Shown: positions 9,348 to 22,293 of the stretch, piece after piece | Numbering within the stretch: the stretch's first letter is position 1 | Layout: each line of letters starts with the position of its first letter | Origin: Sabellastarte sp. h YS-2021 | Taxonomy: Eukaryota > Annelida > Polychaeta > Sabellida > Sabellidae | Assembly: GCA_964017235.1 (NCBI GenBank) | Contig: OZ024936.1 | Coordinates: 13,182,496 to 13,246,495 of the forward strand | Reading direction: 5' to 3' | Length of the DNA stretch: 64,000 nt | The notes under the pieces: model-generated | The model's database searches: none | The model's input: only the letters and a program-made list of their open reading frames with translations | What the model was told of the DNA's origin: nothing | Program-made: the position numbers and the translations under genes

Positions 9348-12300
9348 ATGGGGATTTTGCCATGCATATACACTAGTACAGGTGCCTTACCATTGAGTAC
9401 GCCAATTTTGGTCATTCCGAGGGACACCAATTTTTTTCCACCAGTGGATAGAGTGGTCCAGTCTGAGTCTATACAATATAGCAGGGTAGGGTCTAAAGAC
9501 CTTAATTTCGTAGATATGAGCAGAAACAGTATTTCCCATTGATTTTAAATGGGGATTTCGTCGTACATGTGTAGATGCCTTACCATCGAGTACGCCAATT
9601 TTGGTCGTTCCGAGGGACACCAATTTTTTTCCACCAATGGATAGAGTGGTCCAGTCTGAGTCTATACAATATAACAGGGTAGGGTCTAAAGACCTTAATT
9701 TCGTAGATATGAGCAGAAACAGTATTTCCCATTGATTTTAAATGGGGATTTCGTCATACATGTGTAGATGCCTTACCATGGAGTACGCCAATTTTGGTCG
9801 TTCCGAGGGACACCAATTTTTTTCCACCAATGGATAGAGTGGTCCAGTCTGAGTCTATACAATATAACAGGGTAGGGTCCAAAGACCTTAATTTTGTAGA
9901 TATGAGCAGAAACAGTATTTCCCATTGATTTTAAATAGGGATTTTGCCATGCATATACACTAGTACAGGTGCCTTACCATCGAGTACGCCAATTTTGGTC
10001 GTTCCGAGGGACACCAATTTTTTTCCACCAATGGATAGAGTGGTCCAGTCTGAGTCTATACAATATAACAGGGTAGGGTCTAAAGACCTTAATTTCGTAG
10101 ATATGAGCAGAAACAGTATTTCCCATTGATTTTAAATGGGGATTTCGTCGTACATGTGTAGATGCCTTACCATCGAGTACGCCAATTTTGGTCGTTCCGA
10201 GGGACACCAATTTTTTTCCACCAATGGATAGAGTGGTCCAGTCTGAGTCTGTACAATATAACAGGGTAGGGTCTAAAGACCTTAATTTCGTAGATATGAG
10301 CAGAAACAGTATTTCCCATTGATTTTAAATGGGGATTTTGTCGTACATGTGTAGATGCCTTACCATCGAGTACGCCAATTTTGGTCGTTCCGAGGGACAC
10401 CAATTTTTTTCCACCAATGGATAGAGTGGTCCAGTCTGAGTCTATACAATATAACAGGGTAGGGTCTAAAGACCTTAATTTCGTAGATATGAGCAGAAAC
10501 AGTATTTCCCATTGATTTTAAATGGGGATTTCGTCGTACATGTGTAGATGCCTTACCATCGAGTACGCCAATTTTGGTCGTTCCGAGGGACACCAATTTT
10601 TTTCCACCAATGGATAGAGTGGTCCAGTCTGAGTCTATACAATATAACAGGGTAGGGTCTAAAGACCTTAATTTCGTAGATATGAGCAGAAACAGTATTT
10701 CCCATTGATTTTAAATGGGGATTTTGCCATGCATATACACTAGTACAGCTGCCTTACCATGGAGTACGCCAATTTTGGTCGTTCCGAGGGACACCAATTT
10801 TTTTCCACCAATGGATAGAGTGGTCCAGTCTGAGTCTATACAATATAACAGGGTAGGGTCTAAAGACCTTAATTTCGTAGATATGAGCAGAAACAGTATT
10901 TCCCATTGATTTTAAATGGGGATTTTGCCATGCATATACACTAGTACAGGTGCCTTACCATTGAGTACGCCAATTTTGGTCGTTCCGAGGGACACCAATT
11001 TTTTTCCACCAATGGATAGAGTGGTCCAGTCTGAGTCTATACAATATAACAGGGTAGGGTCTAAAGACCTTAATTTCGTAGATATGAGCAGACCCAGTAT
11101 TTCCCATTGATTTTAAATGGGGATTTTGCCATGCATATACACTAGTACAGGTGCCTTCCCATCGAGTACGCCAATTTTGGTCGTTCCGAGGGACACCAAT
11201 TTTTTTCCACCAATGGATAGAGTGGTCCAGTCTGAGTCTATACAATATAACAGGGTAGGGTCTAAAGACCTTAATTTCGTAGATATGAGCAGAAACAGTA
11301 TTTCCCATTGATTTTAAATGGGGATTTCGTCGTACATGTGTAGATGCCTTACCATCGAGTACGCCAATTTTGGTCGTTCCGAGGGACACCAATTTTTTTC
11401 CACCAATGGATAGAGTGGTCCAGACTGAGTCTGTACAATATAACAGGGTAGGGTCTAAAGACCTTAATTTCGTAGATATGAGCAGAAACAGTATTTCCCA
11501 TTGATTTTAAATGGGGATTTCGTCGTACATGTGTAGATGCCTTACCATTGAGTACGCCAATTTTGGTCGTTCCGAGGGACACCAATTTTTTTCCACCAAT
11601 GGATAGAGTGGTCCAGTCTGAGTCTATACAATATAACAGGGTAGGGTCTAAAGACCTTAATTTCGTAGATATGAGCAGAAACAGTATTTCCCATTGATTT
11701 TAAATGGGGATTTTGCCATGCATATACACTAGTACAGGTGCCTTACCATTGAGTACGCCAATTTTGGTCATTCCGAGGGACACCAATTTTTTTCCACCAG
11801 TGGATAGAGTGGTCCAGTCTGAGTCTATACAATATAACAGGGTAGGGTCTAAAGACCTTAATTTCGTAGATATGAGCAGAAACAGTATTTCCCATTGATT
11901 TTAAATGGGGATTTCGTCGTACATGTGTAGATGCCTTACCATCGAGTACGCCAATTTTGGTCGTTCCGAGGGACACCAATTTTTTTCCACCAATGGATAG
12001 AGTGGTCCAGTCTGAGTCTATACAATATAACAGGGTAGGGTCTAAAGACCTTAATTTCGTAGATATGAGCAGAAACAGTATTTCCCATTGATTTTAAATG
12101 GGGATTTCGTCATACATGTGTAGATGCCTTACCATGGAGTACGCCAATTTTGGTCGTTCCGAGGGACACCAATTTTTTTCCACCAATGGATAGAGTGGTC
12201 CAGTCTGAGTCTATACAATATAACAGGGTAGGGTCCAAAGACCTTAATTTTGTAGATATGAGCAGAAACAGTATTTCCCATTGATTTTAAATAGGGATTT

Positions 12301-13271
12301 TGCCATGCATATACACTAGTACAGGTGCCTTACCATCGAGTACGCCAATTTTGGTCGTTCCGAGGGACACCAATTTTTTTCCACCAATGGATAGAGTGGT
12401 CCAGTCTGAGTCTATACAATATAACAGGGTAGGGTCTAAAGACCTTAATTTCGTAGATATGAGCAGAAACAGTATTTCCCATTGATTTTAAATGGGGATT
12501 TCGTCGTACATGTGTAGATGCCTTACCCTCGAGTACGCCAATTTTGGTCGTTCCGAGGGACACCAATTTTTTTCCACCAATGGATAGAGTGGTCCAGTCT
12601 GAGTCTATACAATATAACAGGGTAGGGTCTAAAGACCTTAATTTCGTAGATATGAGCAGAAACAGTATTTCCCATTGATTTTAAATGGGGATTTCGTCGT
12701 ACATGTGTAGATGCCTTACCATCGAGTACGCCAATTTTGGTCGTTCTGAGGGACACCAATTTTTTTCCACCAATGGATAGAGTGGTCCAGTCTGAGTCTA
12801 TACAATATAACAGGGTAGGGTCTAAAGACCTTAATTTTGTAGATATGAGCAGAAACAGTATTTCCCATTGATTTTAAATAGGGATTTTGCCATGCATATA
12901 CACTAGTACAGGTGCCTTACCATCGAGTACGCCAATTTTGGTCGTTCCGAGGGACACCAATTTTTTTCCACCAATGGATAGAGTGGTCCAGTCTGAGTCT
13001 ATACAATATAACAGGGTAGGGTGTAAAGACCTTAATTTCGTAGATTTGAGCAGAAACAGTATTTCCCATTGATTTTAAATGGGGATTTCGTCGTACATGT
13101 GTAGATGCCTTACCCTCGAGTACGCCAATTTTGGTCGTTCCGAGGGACACCAATTTTTTTCCACCAATGGATAGAGTGGTCCAGTCTGAGTCTATACAAT
13201 ATAACAGGGTAGGGTCTAAAGACCTTAATTTCGTAGATATGAGCAGAAACAGTATTTCCCATTGATTTTAA
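9348..13271 (+). repeat. Higher-order repeat, 20 units, 3,924 bp, copy 1
   Basis: The order is 1B-2A-1B-3A-3B-2A-1B-2A-1B-2A-1B-1A. The first B carries ATATAGCAGG in place of ATATAACAGG, a variant shared only with the B at 13272 among its subform. Other markers are TTTTGTCG at 10339, ATAGGG B units at 9935, 12291 and 12878, CCCTCGAG A units at 12492 and 13079, TTCTGAG at 12747, and GTGTAAAG with GATTTGAG in the B at 12878. Confidence 0.93.
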
Positions 13272-16200
13272 ATGGGGATTTTGCCATGCATATACACTAG
13301 TACAGGTGCCTTACCATTGAGTACGCCAATTTTGGTCATTCCGAGGGACACCAATTTTTTTCCACCAGTGGATAGAGTGGTCCAGTCTGAGTCTATACAA
13401 TATAGCAGGGTAGGGTCTAAAGACCTTAATTTCGTAGATATGAGCAGAAACAGTATTTCCCATTGATTTTAAATGGGGATTTCGTCGTACATGTGTAGAT
13501 GCCTTACCATCGAGTACGCCAATTTTGGTCGTTCCGAGGGACACCAATTTTTTTCCACCAATGGATAGAGTGGTCCAGTCTGAGTCTATACAATATAACA
13601 GGGTAGGGTCTAAAGACCTTAATTTCGTAGATATGAGCAGAAACAGTATTTCCCATTGATTTTAAATGGGGATTTCGTCATACATGTGTAGATGCCTTAC
13701 CATGGAGTACGCCAATTTTGGTCGTTCCGAGGGACACCAATTTTTTTCCACCAATGGATAGAGTGGTCCAGTCTGAGTCTATACAATATAACAGGGTAGG
13801 GTCCAAAGACCTTAATTTTGTAGATATGAGCAGAAACAGTATTTCCCATTGATTTTAAATAGGGATTTTGCCATGCATATACACTAGTACAGGTGCCTTA
13901 CCATCGAGTACGCCAATTTTGGTCGTTCCGAGGGACACCAATTTTTTTCCACCAATGGATAGAGTGGTCCAGTCTGAGTCTATACAATATAACAGGGTAG
14001 GGTCTAAAGACCTTAATTTCGTAGATATGAGCAGAAACAGTATTTCCCATTGATTTTAAATGGGGATTTCGTCGTACATGTGTAGATGCCTTACCATCGA
14101 GTACGCCAATTTTGGTCGTTCCGAGGGACACCAATTTTTTTCCACCAATGGATAGAGTGGTCCAGTCTGAGTCTGTACAATATAACAGGGTAGGGTCTAA
14201 AGACCTTAATTTCGTAGATATGAGCAGAAACAGTATTTCCCATTGATTTTAAATGGGGATTTTGTCGTACATGTGTAGATGCCTTACCATCGAGTACGCC
14301 AATTTTGGTCGTTCCGAGGGACACCAATTTTTTTCCACCAATGGATAGAGTGGTCCAGTCTGAGTCTATACAATATAACAGGGTAGGGTCTAAAGACCTT
14401 AATTTCGTAGATATGAGCAGAAACAGTATTTCCCATTGATTTTAAATGGGGATTTCGTCGTACATGTGTAGATGCCTTACCATCGAGTACGCCAATTTTG
14501 GTCGTTCCGAGGGACACCAATTTTTTTCCACCAATGGATAGAGTGGTCCAGTCTGAGTCTATACAATATAACAGGGTAGGGTCTAAAGACCTTAATTTCG
14601 TAGATATGAGCAGAAACAGTATTTCCCATTGATTTTAAATGGGGATTTTGCCATGCATATACACTAGTACAGCTGCCTTACCATGGAGTACGCCAATTTT
14701 GGTCGTTCCGAGGGACACCAATTTTTTTCCACCAATGGATAGAGTGGTCCAGTCTGAGTCTATACAATATAACAGGGTAGGGTCTAAAGACCTTAATTTC
14801 GTAGATATGAGCAGAAACAGTATTTCCCATTGATTTTAAATGGGGATTTTGCCATGCATATACACTAGTACAGGTGCCTTACCATTGAGTACGCCAATTT
14901 TGGTCGTTCCGAGGGACACCAATTTTTTTCCACCAATGGATAGAGTGGTCCAGTCTGAGTCTATACAATATAACAGGGTAGGGTCTAAAGACCTTAATTT
15001 CGTAGATATGAGCAGACCCAGTATTTCCCATTGATTTTAAATGGGGATTTTGCCATGCATATACACTAGTACAGGTGCCTTCCCATCGAGTACGCCAATT
15101 TTGGTCGTTCCGAGGGACACCAATTTTTTTCCACCAATGGATAGAGTGGTCCAGTCTGAGTCTATACAATATAACAGGGTAGGGTCTAAAGACCTTAATT
15201 TCGTAGATATGAGCAGAAACAGTATTTCCCATTGATTTTAAATGGGGATTTCGTCGTACATGTGTAGATGCCTTACCATCGAGTACGCCAATTTTGGTCG
15301 TTCCGAGGGACACCAATTTTTTTCCACCAATGGATAGAGTGGTCCAGACTGAGTCTGTACAATATAACAGGGTAGGGTCTAAAGACCTTAATTTCGTAGA
15401 TATGAGCAGAAACAGTATTTCCCATTGATTTTAAATGGGGATTTCGTCGTACATGTGTAGATGCCTTACCATTGAGTACGCCAATTTTGGTCGTTCCGAG
15501 GGACACCAATTTTTTTCCACCAATGGATAGAGTGGTCCAGTCTGAGTCTATACAATATAACAGGGTAGGGTCTAAAGACCTTAATTTCGTAGATATGAGC
15601 AGAAACAGTATTTCCCATTGATTTTAAATGGGGATTTTGCCATGCATATACACTAGTACAGGTGCCTTACCATTGAGTACGCCAATTTTGGTCATTCCGA
15701 GGGACACCAATTTTTTTCCACCAGTGGATAGAGTGGTCCAGTCTGAGTCTATACAATATAACAGGGTAGGGTCTAAAGACCTTAATTTCGTAGATATGAG
15801 CAGAAACAGTATTTCCCATTGATTTTAAATGGGGATTTCGTCGTACATGTGTAGATGCCTTACCATCGAGTACGCCAATTTTGGTCGTTCCGAGGGACAC
15901 CAATTTTTTTCCACCAATGGATAGAGTGGTCCAGTCTGAGTCTATACAATATAACAGGGTAGGGTCTAAAGACCTTAATTTCGTAGATATGAGCAGAAAC
16001 AGTATTTCCCATTGATTTTAAATGGGGATTTCGTCATACATGTGTAGATGCCTTACCATGGAGTACGCCAATTTTGGTCGTTCCGAGGGACACCAATTTT
16101 TTTCCACCAATGGATAGAGTGGTCCAGTCTGAGTCTATACAATATAACAGGGTAGGGTCCAAAGACCTTAATTTTGTAGATATGAGCAGAAACAGTATTT

Positions 16201-17195
16201 CCCATTGATTTTAAATAGGGATTTTGCCATGCATATACACTAGTACAGGTGCCTTACCATCGAGTACGCCAATTTTGGTCGTTCCGAGGGACACCAATTT
16301 TTTTCCACCAATGGATAGAGTGGTCCAGTCTGAGTCTATACAATATAACAGGGTAGGGTCTAAAGACCTTAATTTCGTAGATATGAGCAGAAACAGTATT
16401 TCCCATTGATTTTAAATGGGGATTTCGTCGTACATGTGTAGATGCCTTACCCTCGAGTACGCCAATTTTGGTCGTTCCGAGGGACACCAATTTTTTTCCA
16501 CCAATGGATAGAGTGGTCCAGTCTGAGTCTATACAATATAACAGGGTAGGGTCTAAAGACCTTAATTTCGTAGATATGAGCAGAAACAGTATTTCCCATT
16601 GATTTTAAATGGGGATTTCGTCGTACATGTGTAGATGCCTTACCATCGAGTACGCCAATTTTGGTCGTTCTGAGGGACACCAATTTTTTTCCACCAATGG
16701 ATAGAGTGGTCCAGTCTGAGTCTATACAATATAACAGGGTAGGGTCTAAAGACCTTAATTTTGTAGATATGAGCAGAAACAGTATTTCCCATTGATTTTA
16801 AATAGGGATTTTGCCATGCATATACACTAGTACAGGTGCCTTACCATCGAGTACGCCAATTTTGGTCGTTCCGAGGGACACCAATTTTTTTCCACCAATG
16901 GATAGAGTGGTCCAGTCTGAGTCTATACAATATAACAGGGTAGGGTGTAAAGACCTTAATTTCGTAGATTTGAGCAGAAACAGTATTTCCCATTGATTTT
17001 AAATGGGGATTTCGTCGTACATGTGTAGATGCCTTACCCTCGAGTACGCCAATTTTGGTCGTTCCGAGGGACACCAATTTTTTTCCACCAATGGATAGAG
17101 TGGTCCAGTCTGAGTCTATACAATATAACAGGGTAGGGTCTAAAGACCTTAATTTCGTAGATATGAGCAGAAACAGTATTTCCCATTGATTTTAA
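13272..17195 (+). repeat. Higher-order repeat, 20 units, 3,924 bp, copy 2
   Basis: Same 20-unit order as 9348-13271. Each translated frame I compared is identical between the copies, including the TTTTGTCG and ATATAGCAGG variants. The following B at 17196 has the ordinary ATATAACAGG and GGTCGTT, so the duplication ends there. It is either very recent, actively homogenised, or an assembly duplication. Confidence 0.93.
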
Positions 17196-19744
17196 ATGGG
17201 GATTTTGCCATGCATATACACTAGTACAGGTGCCTTACCATTGAGTACGCCAATTTTGGTCGTTCCGAGGGACACCAATTTTTTTCCACCAGTGGATAGA
17301 GTGGTCCAGTCTGAGTCTATACAATATAACAGGGTAGGGTCTAAAGACCTTAATTTCGTAGATATGAGCAGAAACAGTATTTCCCATTGATTTTAAATGG
17401 GGATTTCGTCGTACATGTGTAGATGCCTTACCATTGAGTACGCCAATTTTGGTCGTTCCGAGGGACACCAATTTTTTTCCACCAATTGATAGAGTGGTCC
17501 AGTCTGAGTCTATACAATATAACAGGGTAGGGTCTAAAGACCTTAATTTCGTAGATATGAGCAGAAACAGTATTTCCCATTGATTTTAAATGGGGATTTT
17601 GCCATGCATATACACTAGCACAGGTGCCTTCCCATCGAGTACGCCAATTTTGGTCGTTCCGAGGGACACCAATTTTTTTCCACCAATGGATAGAGTGGTC
17701 CAGTCTGAGTCTATACAATATAACAGGGTAGGGTCTAAAGACCTTAATTTCGTAGATATGAGCAGAAACAGTATTTCCCATTGATTTTAAATGGGGATTT
17801 CGTCGTACATGTGTAGATGCCTTACCATCGAGTACGCCAATTTTGGTCGTTCCGAGGGACACCAATTTTTTTCCACCAATGGATAGAGTGGTCCAGTCTG
17901 AGTCTGTACAATATAACAGGGTAGGGTCTAAAGACCTTAATTTCGTAGATATGAGCAGAAACAGTATTTCCTATTGATTTTAAATGGGGATTTCGTCGTA
18001 CATGTGTAGATGCCTTACCATCGAGTACGCCAATTTTGGTCGTTCCGAGGGACACCAATTTTTTTCCACCAATGGATAGAGTGGTCCAGTCTGAGTCTAT
18101 ACAATATAACAGGGTAGGGTCTAAAGACCTTAATTTCGTAGATATGAGCAGAAACAGTATTTCCCATTGATTTTAAATGGGGATTTCGTCGTACATGTGT
18201 AGATGCCTTACCATCGAGTACGCCAATTTTGGTCGTTCCGAGGGACACCAATTTTTTTCCACCAATGGATAGAGTGGTCCAGTCTGAGTCTGTACAATAT
18301 AACAGGGTAGGGTCTAAAGACCTTAATTTCGTAGATATGAGCAGAAACAGTATTTCCCATTGATTTTAAATGGGGATTTCGTCGTACATGTGTAGATGCC
18401 TTACCATCGAGTACGCCAATTTTGGTCGTTCCGAGGGACACCAATTTTTTTCCACCAATGGATAGAGTGGTCCAGTCTGAGTCTATACAATATAACAGGG
18501 TAGGGTCTAAAGACCTTAATTTCGTAGATATGAGCAGAAACAGTATTTCCCATTGATTTTAAATGGGGATTTTGCCATGCATATACACTAGTACAGGTGC
18601 CTTACCATGGAGTACGCCAATTTTGGTCGTTCCGAGGGACACCAATTTTTTTCCACCAATGGATAGAGTGGTCCAGTCTGAGTCTATACAATATAACAGG
18701 GTAGGGTCTAAAGACCTTAATTTCGTAGATATGAGCAGAAACAGTATTTCCCATTGATTTTAAATGGGGATTTCGTCGTACATGTGTAGATGCCTTACCA
18801 TGGAGTACGCCAATTTTGGTCGTTCCGAGGGACACCAATTTTTTTCCACCAATGGATAGAGTGGTCCAGTCTGAGTCTATACAATATAACAGGGTAGGGT
18901 CTAAAGACCTTAATTTCGTAGATATGAGCAGAAACAGTATTTCCCATTGATTTTAAATGGGGATTTTGCCATGCATATACACTAGTACAGGTGCCTTACC
19001 ATTGAGTACGCCAATTTTGGTCGTTCCGAGGGACACCAATTTTTTTCCACCAATGGATAGAGTGGTCCAGTCTGAGTCTATACAATATAACAGGGTAGGG
19101 TCTAAAGACCTTAATTTCGTAGATATGAGCAGAAACAGTATTTCCCATTGATTTTAAATGGGGATTTTGCCATGCATATACACTAGTACAGGTGCCTTAC
19201 CATTGAGTACGCCAATTTTGGTCATTCCGAGGGACACCAATTTTTTTCCACCAGTGGATAGAGTGGTCCAGTCTGAGTCTATACAATATAACAGGGTAGG
19301 GTCTAAAGACCTTAATTTCGTAGATATGAGCAGAAACAGTATTTCCCATTGATTTTAAATGGGGATTTCGTCGTACATGTGTAGATGCCTTACCATCGAG
19401 TACGCCAATTTTGGTCGTTCCGAGGGACACCAATTTTTTTCCACCAATGGATAGCGTGGTCCAGTCTGAGTCTATACAATATAACAGGGTAGGGTCTAAA
19501 GACCTTAATTTCGTAGATATGAGCAGAAACAGTATTTCCCATTGATTTTAAATGGGGATTTCGTCATACATGTGTAGATGCCTTACCATGGAGTACGCCA
19601 ATTTTGGTCGTTCCGAGGGACACCAATTTTTTTCCACCAATGGATAGAGTGGTCCAGTCTGAGTGTATACAATATAACAGGGTAGGGTCCAAAGACCTTA
19701 ATTTTGTAGATATGAGCAGAAACAGTATTTCCCATTGATTTTAA
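17196..19744 (+). repeat. 13-unit block: 1B-1A-1B-4A-1B-1A-2B-2A
   Basis: The block contains the linked pair A (CCAATTGATAG, 17397) and B (CTAGCAC with CTTCCC, 17590), which is next seen only beyond 38 kb. Other variants are CCTATTG at about 17970, GATAGCG at about 19453 and GAGTGTATAC at about 19663. The units at 19158-19744 match the B-2A run at 9348-9934 in type and markers. Confidence 0.9.
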
Positions 19745-22293
19745 ATAGGGATTTTGCCATGCATATACACTAGTACAGGTGCCTTACCATCGAGTACGCC
19801 AATTTTGGTCGTTCCGAGGGACACCAATTTTTTTCCACCAATGGATAGAGTGGTCCAGTCTGAGTCTATACAATATAACAGGGTAGGGTCTAAAGACCTT
19901 AATTTCGTAGATATGAGCAGAAACAGTATTTCCCATTGATTTTAAATGGGGATTTCGTCGTACATGTGTAGATGCCTTACCCTCGAGTACGCCAATTTTG
20001 GTCGTTCCGAGGGACACCAATTTTTTTCCACCAATGGATAGAGTGGTCCAGTCTGAGTCTATACAATATAACAGGGTAGGGTCTAAAGACCTTAATTTCG
20101 TAGATATGAGCAGAAACAGTATTTCCCATTGATTTTAAATGGGGATTTCGTCGTACATGTGTAGATGCCTTACCATCGAGTACGCCAATTTTGGTCGTTC
20201 TGAGGGACACCAATTTTTTTCCACCAATGGATAGAGTGGTCCAGTCTGAGTCTATACAATATAACAGGGTAGGGTCTAAAGACCTTAATTTCGTAGATAT
20301 GAGCAGAAACAGTATTTCCCATTGATTTTAAATGGGGATTTCGTCGTACATGTGTAGATGCCTTACCATCGAGTACGCCAATTTTGGTCGTTCCGAGGGA
20401 CACCAATTTTTTTCCACCAATGGATAGAGTGGTCCAGTCTGAGTCTATACAATATAACAGGGTAGGGTCTAAAGACCTTAATTTCGTAGATATGAGCAGA
20501 AACAGTATTTCCCATTGATTTTAAATGGGGATTTCGTCGTACATGTGTAGATGCCTTACCATCGAGTACGCCAATTTTGGTCGTTCCGAGGGACACCAAT
20601 TTTTTTCCACCAATGGATAGAGTGGTCCAGTCTGCGTCTATACAATATAACAGGGTAGGGTCTAAAGACCTTAATTTTGTAGATATGAGCAGAAACAGTA
20701 TTTCCCATTGATTTTAAATAGGGATTTTGCCATGCATATACACTAGTACAGGTGCCTTACCATCGAGTATGCCAATTTTGGTCGTTCCGAGGGACACCAA
20801 TTTTTTTCCACCAATGGATAGAGTGGTCCAGTCTGAGTCTATACAATATAACAGGGTAGGGTGTAAAGACCTTAATTTCGTAGATTTGAGCAGAAACAGT
20901 ATTTCCCATTGATTTTAAATGGGGATTTCGTCGTACATGTGTAGATGCCTTACCCTCGAGTACGCCAATTTTGGTCGTTCCGAGGGACACCAATTTTTTT
21001 CCACCAATGGATAGAGTGGTCCAGTCTGAGTCTATACAATATAACAGGGTAGGGTCTAAAGACCTTAATTTCGTAGATATGAGCAGAAACAGTATTTCCC
21101 ATTGATTTTAAATGGGGATTTTGCCATGCATATACACTAGTACAGGTGCCTTACCATTGAGTACGCCAATTTTGGTCGTTCCGAGGGACACCAATTTTTT
21201 TCCACCAGTGGATAGAGTGGTCCAGTCTGAGTCTATACAATATAACAGGGTAGGGTCTAAAGACCTTAATTTCGTAGATATGAGCAGAAACAGTATTTCC
21301 CATTGATTTTAAATGGGGATTTCGTCGTACATGTGTAGATGCCTTACCATCGAGTACGCCAATTTTGGTCGTTCCGAGGGACACCAATTTTTTTCCACCA
21401 ATGGATAGAGTGGTCCAGTCTGAGTCTATACAATATAACAGGGTAGAGTCTAAAGACCTTAATTTCGTAGATATGAGCAGAAACAGTATTTCCCATTGAT
21501 TTTAAATGGGGATTTCGTCATACATGTGTAGATGCCTTACCATGGAGTACGCCAATTTTGGTCGTTCCGAGGGACACCAATTTTTTTCCACCAATGGATA
21601 GAGTGGTCCAGTCTGAGTCTATACAATATAACAGGGTAGGGTCCAAAGACCTTAATTTTGTAGATATGAGCAGAAACAGTATTTCCCATTGATTTTAAAT
21701 AGGGATTTTGCCATGCATATACACTAGTACAGGTGCCTTACCATCGAGTACGCCAATTTTGGTCGTTCCGAGGGACACCAATTTTTTTCCACCAATGGAT
21801 AGAGTGGTCCAGTCTGAGTCTATACAATATAACAGGGTAGGGTCTAAAGACCTTAATTTCGTAGATATGAGCAGAAACAGTATTTCCCATTGATTTTAAA
21901 TGGGGATTTCGTCGTACATGTGTAGATGCCTTACCATCGAGTACGCCAATTTTGGTCGTTCCGAGGGACACCAATTTTTTTCCACCAATGGATAGAGTGG
22001 TCCAGTCTGCGTCTATACAATATAACAGGGTAGGGTCTAAAGACCTTAATTTTGTAGATATGACCAGAAACAGTATTTCCCATTGATTTTAAATAGGGAT
22101 TTTGCCATGCATATACACTAGTACAGGTGCCTTACCATCGAGTACGCCAATTTTGGTCGTTCCGAGGGACACCAATTTTTTTCCACCAATGGATAGAGTG
22201 GTCCAGTCTGAGTCTATACAATATAACAGGGTAGGGTGTAAAGACCTTAATTTCGTAGATTTGAGCAGAAACAGTATTTCCCATTGATTTTAA
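19745..22293 (+). repeat. 13-unit transitional block: 1B-4A-1B-1A-1B-2A-1B-1A-1B
   Basis: Four of the five B units have ATAGGG (19745, 20718, 21699, 22093). GTGTAAAG with GATTTGAG marks 20718 and 22093. CTGCGTCT marks the A units just before them (20525 and 21900). The B at 20718 has GAGTATGCC (CpG to TG at 20770). CCCTCGAG A units follow each GTGTAAAG B unit. The block joins the B-rich left part to the A-rich centre. Confidence 0.9.
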
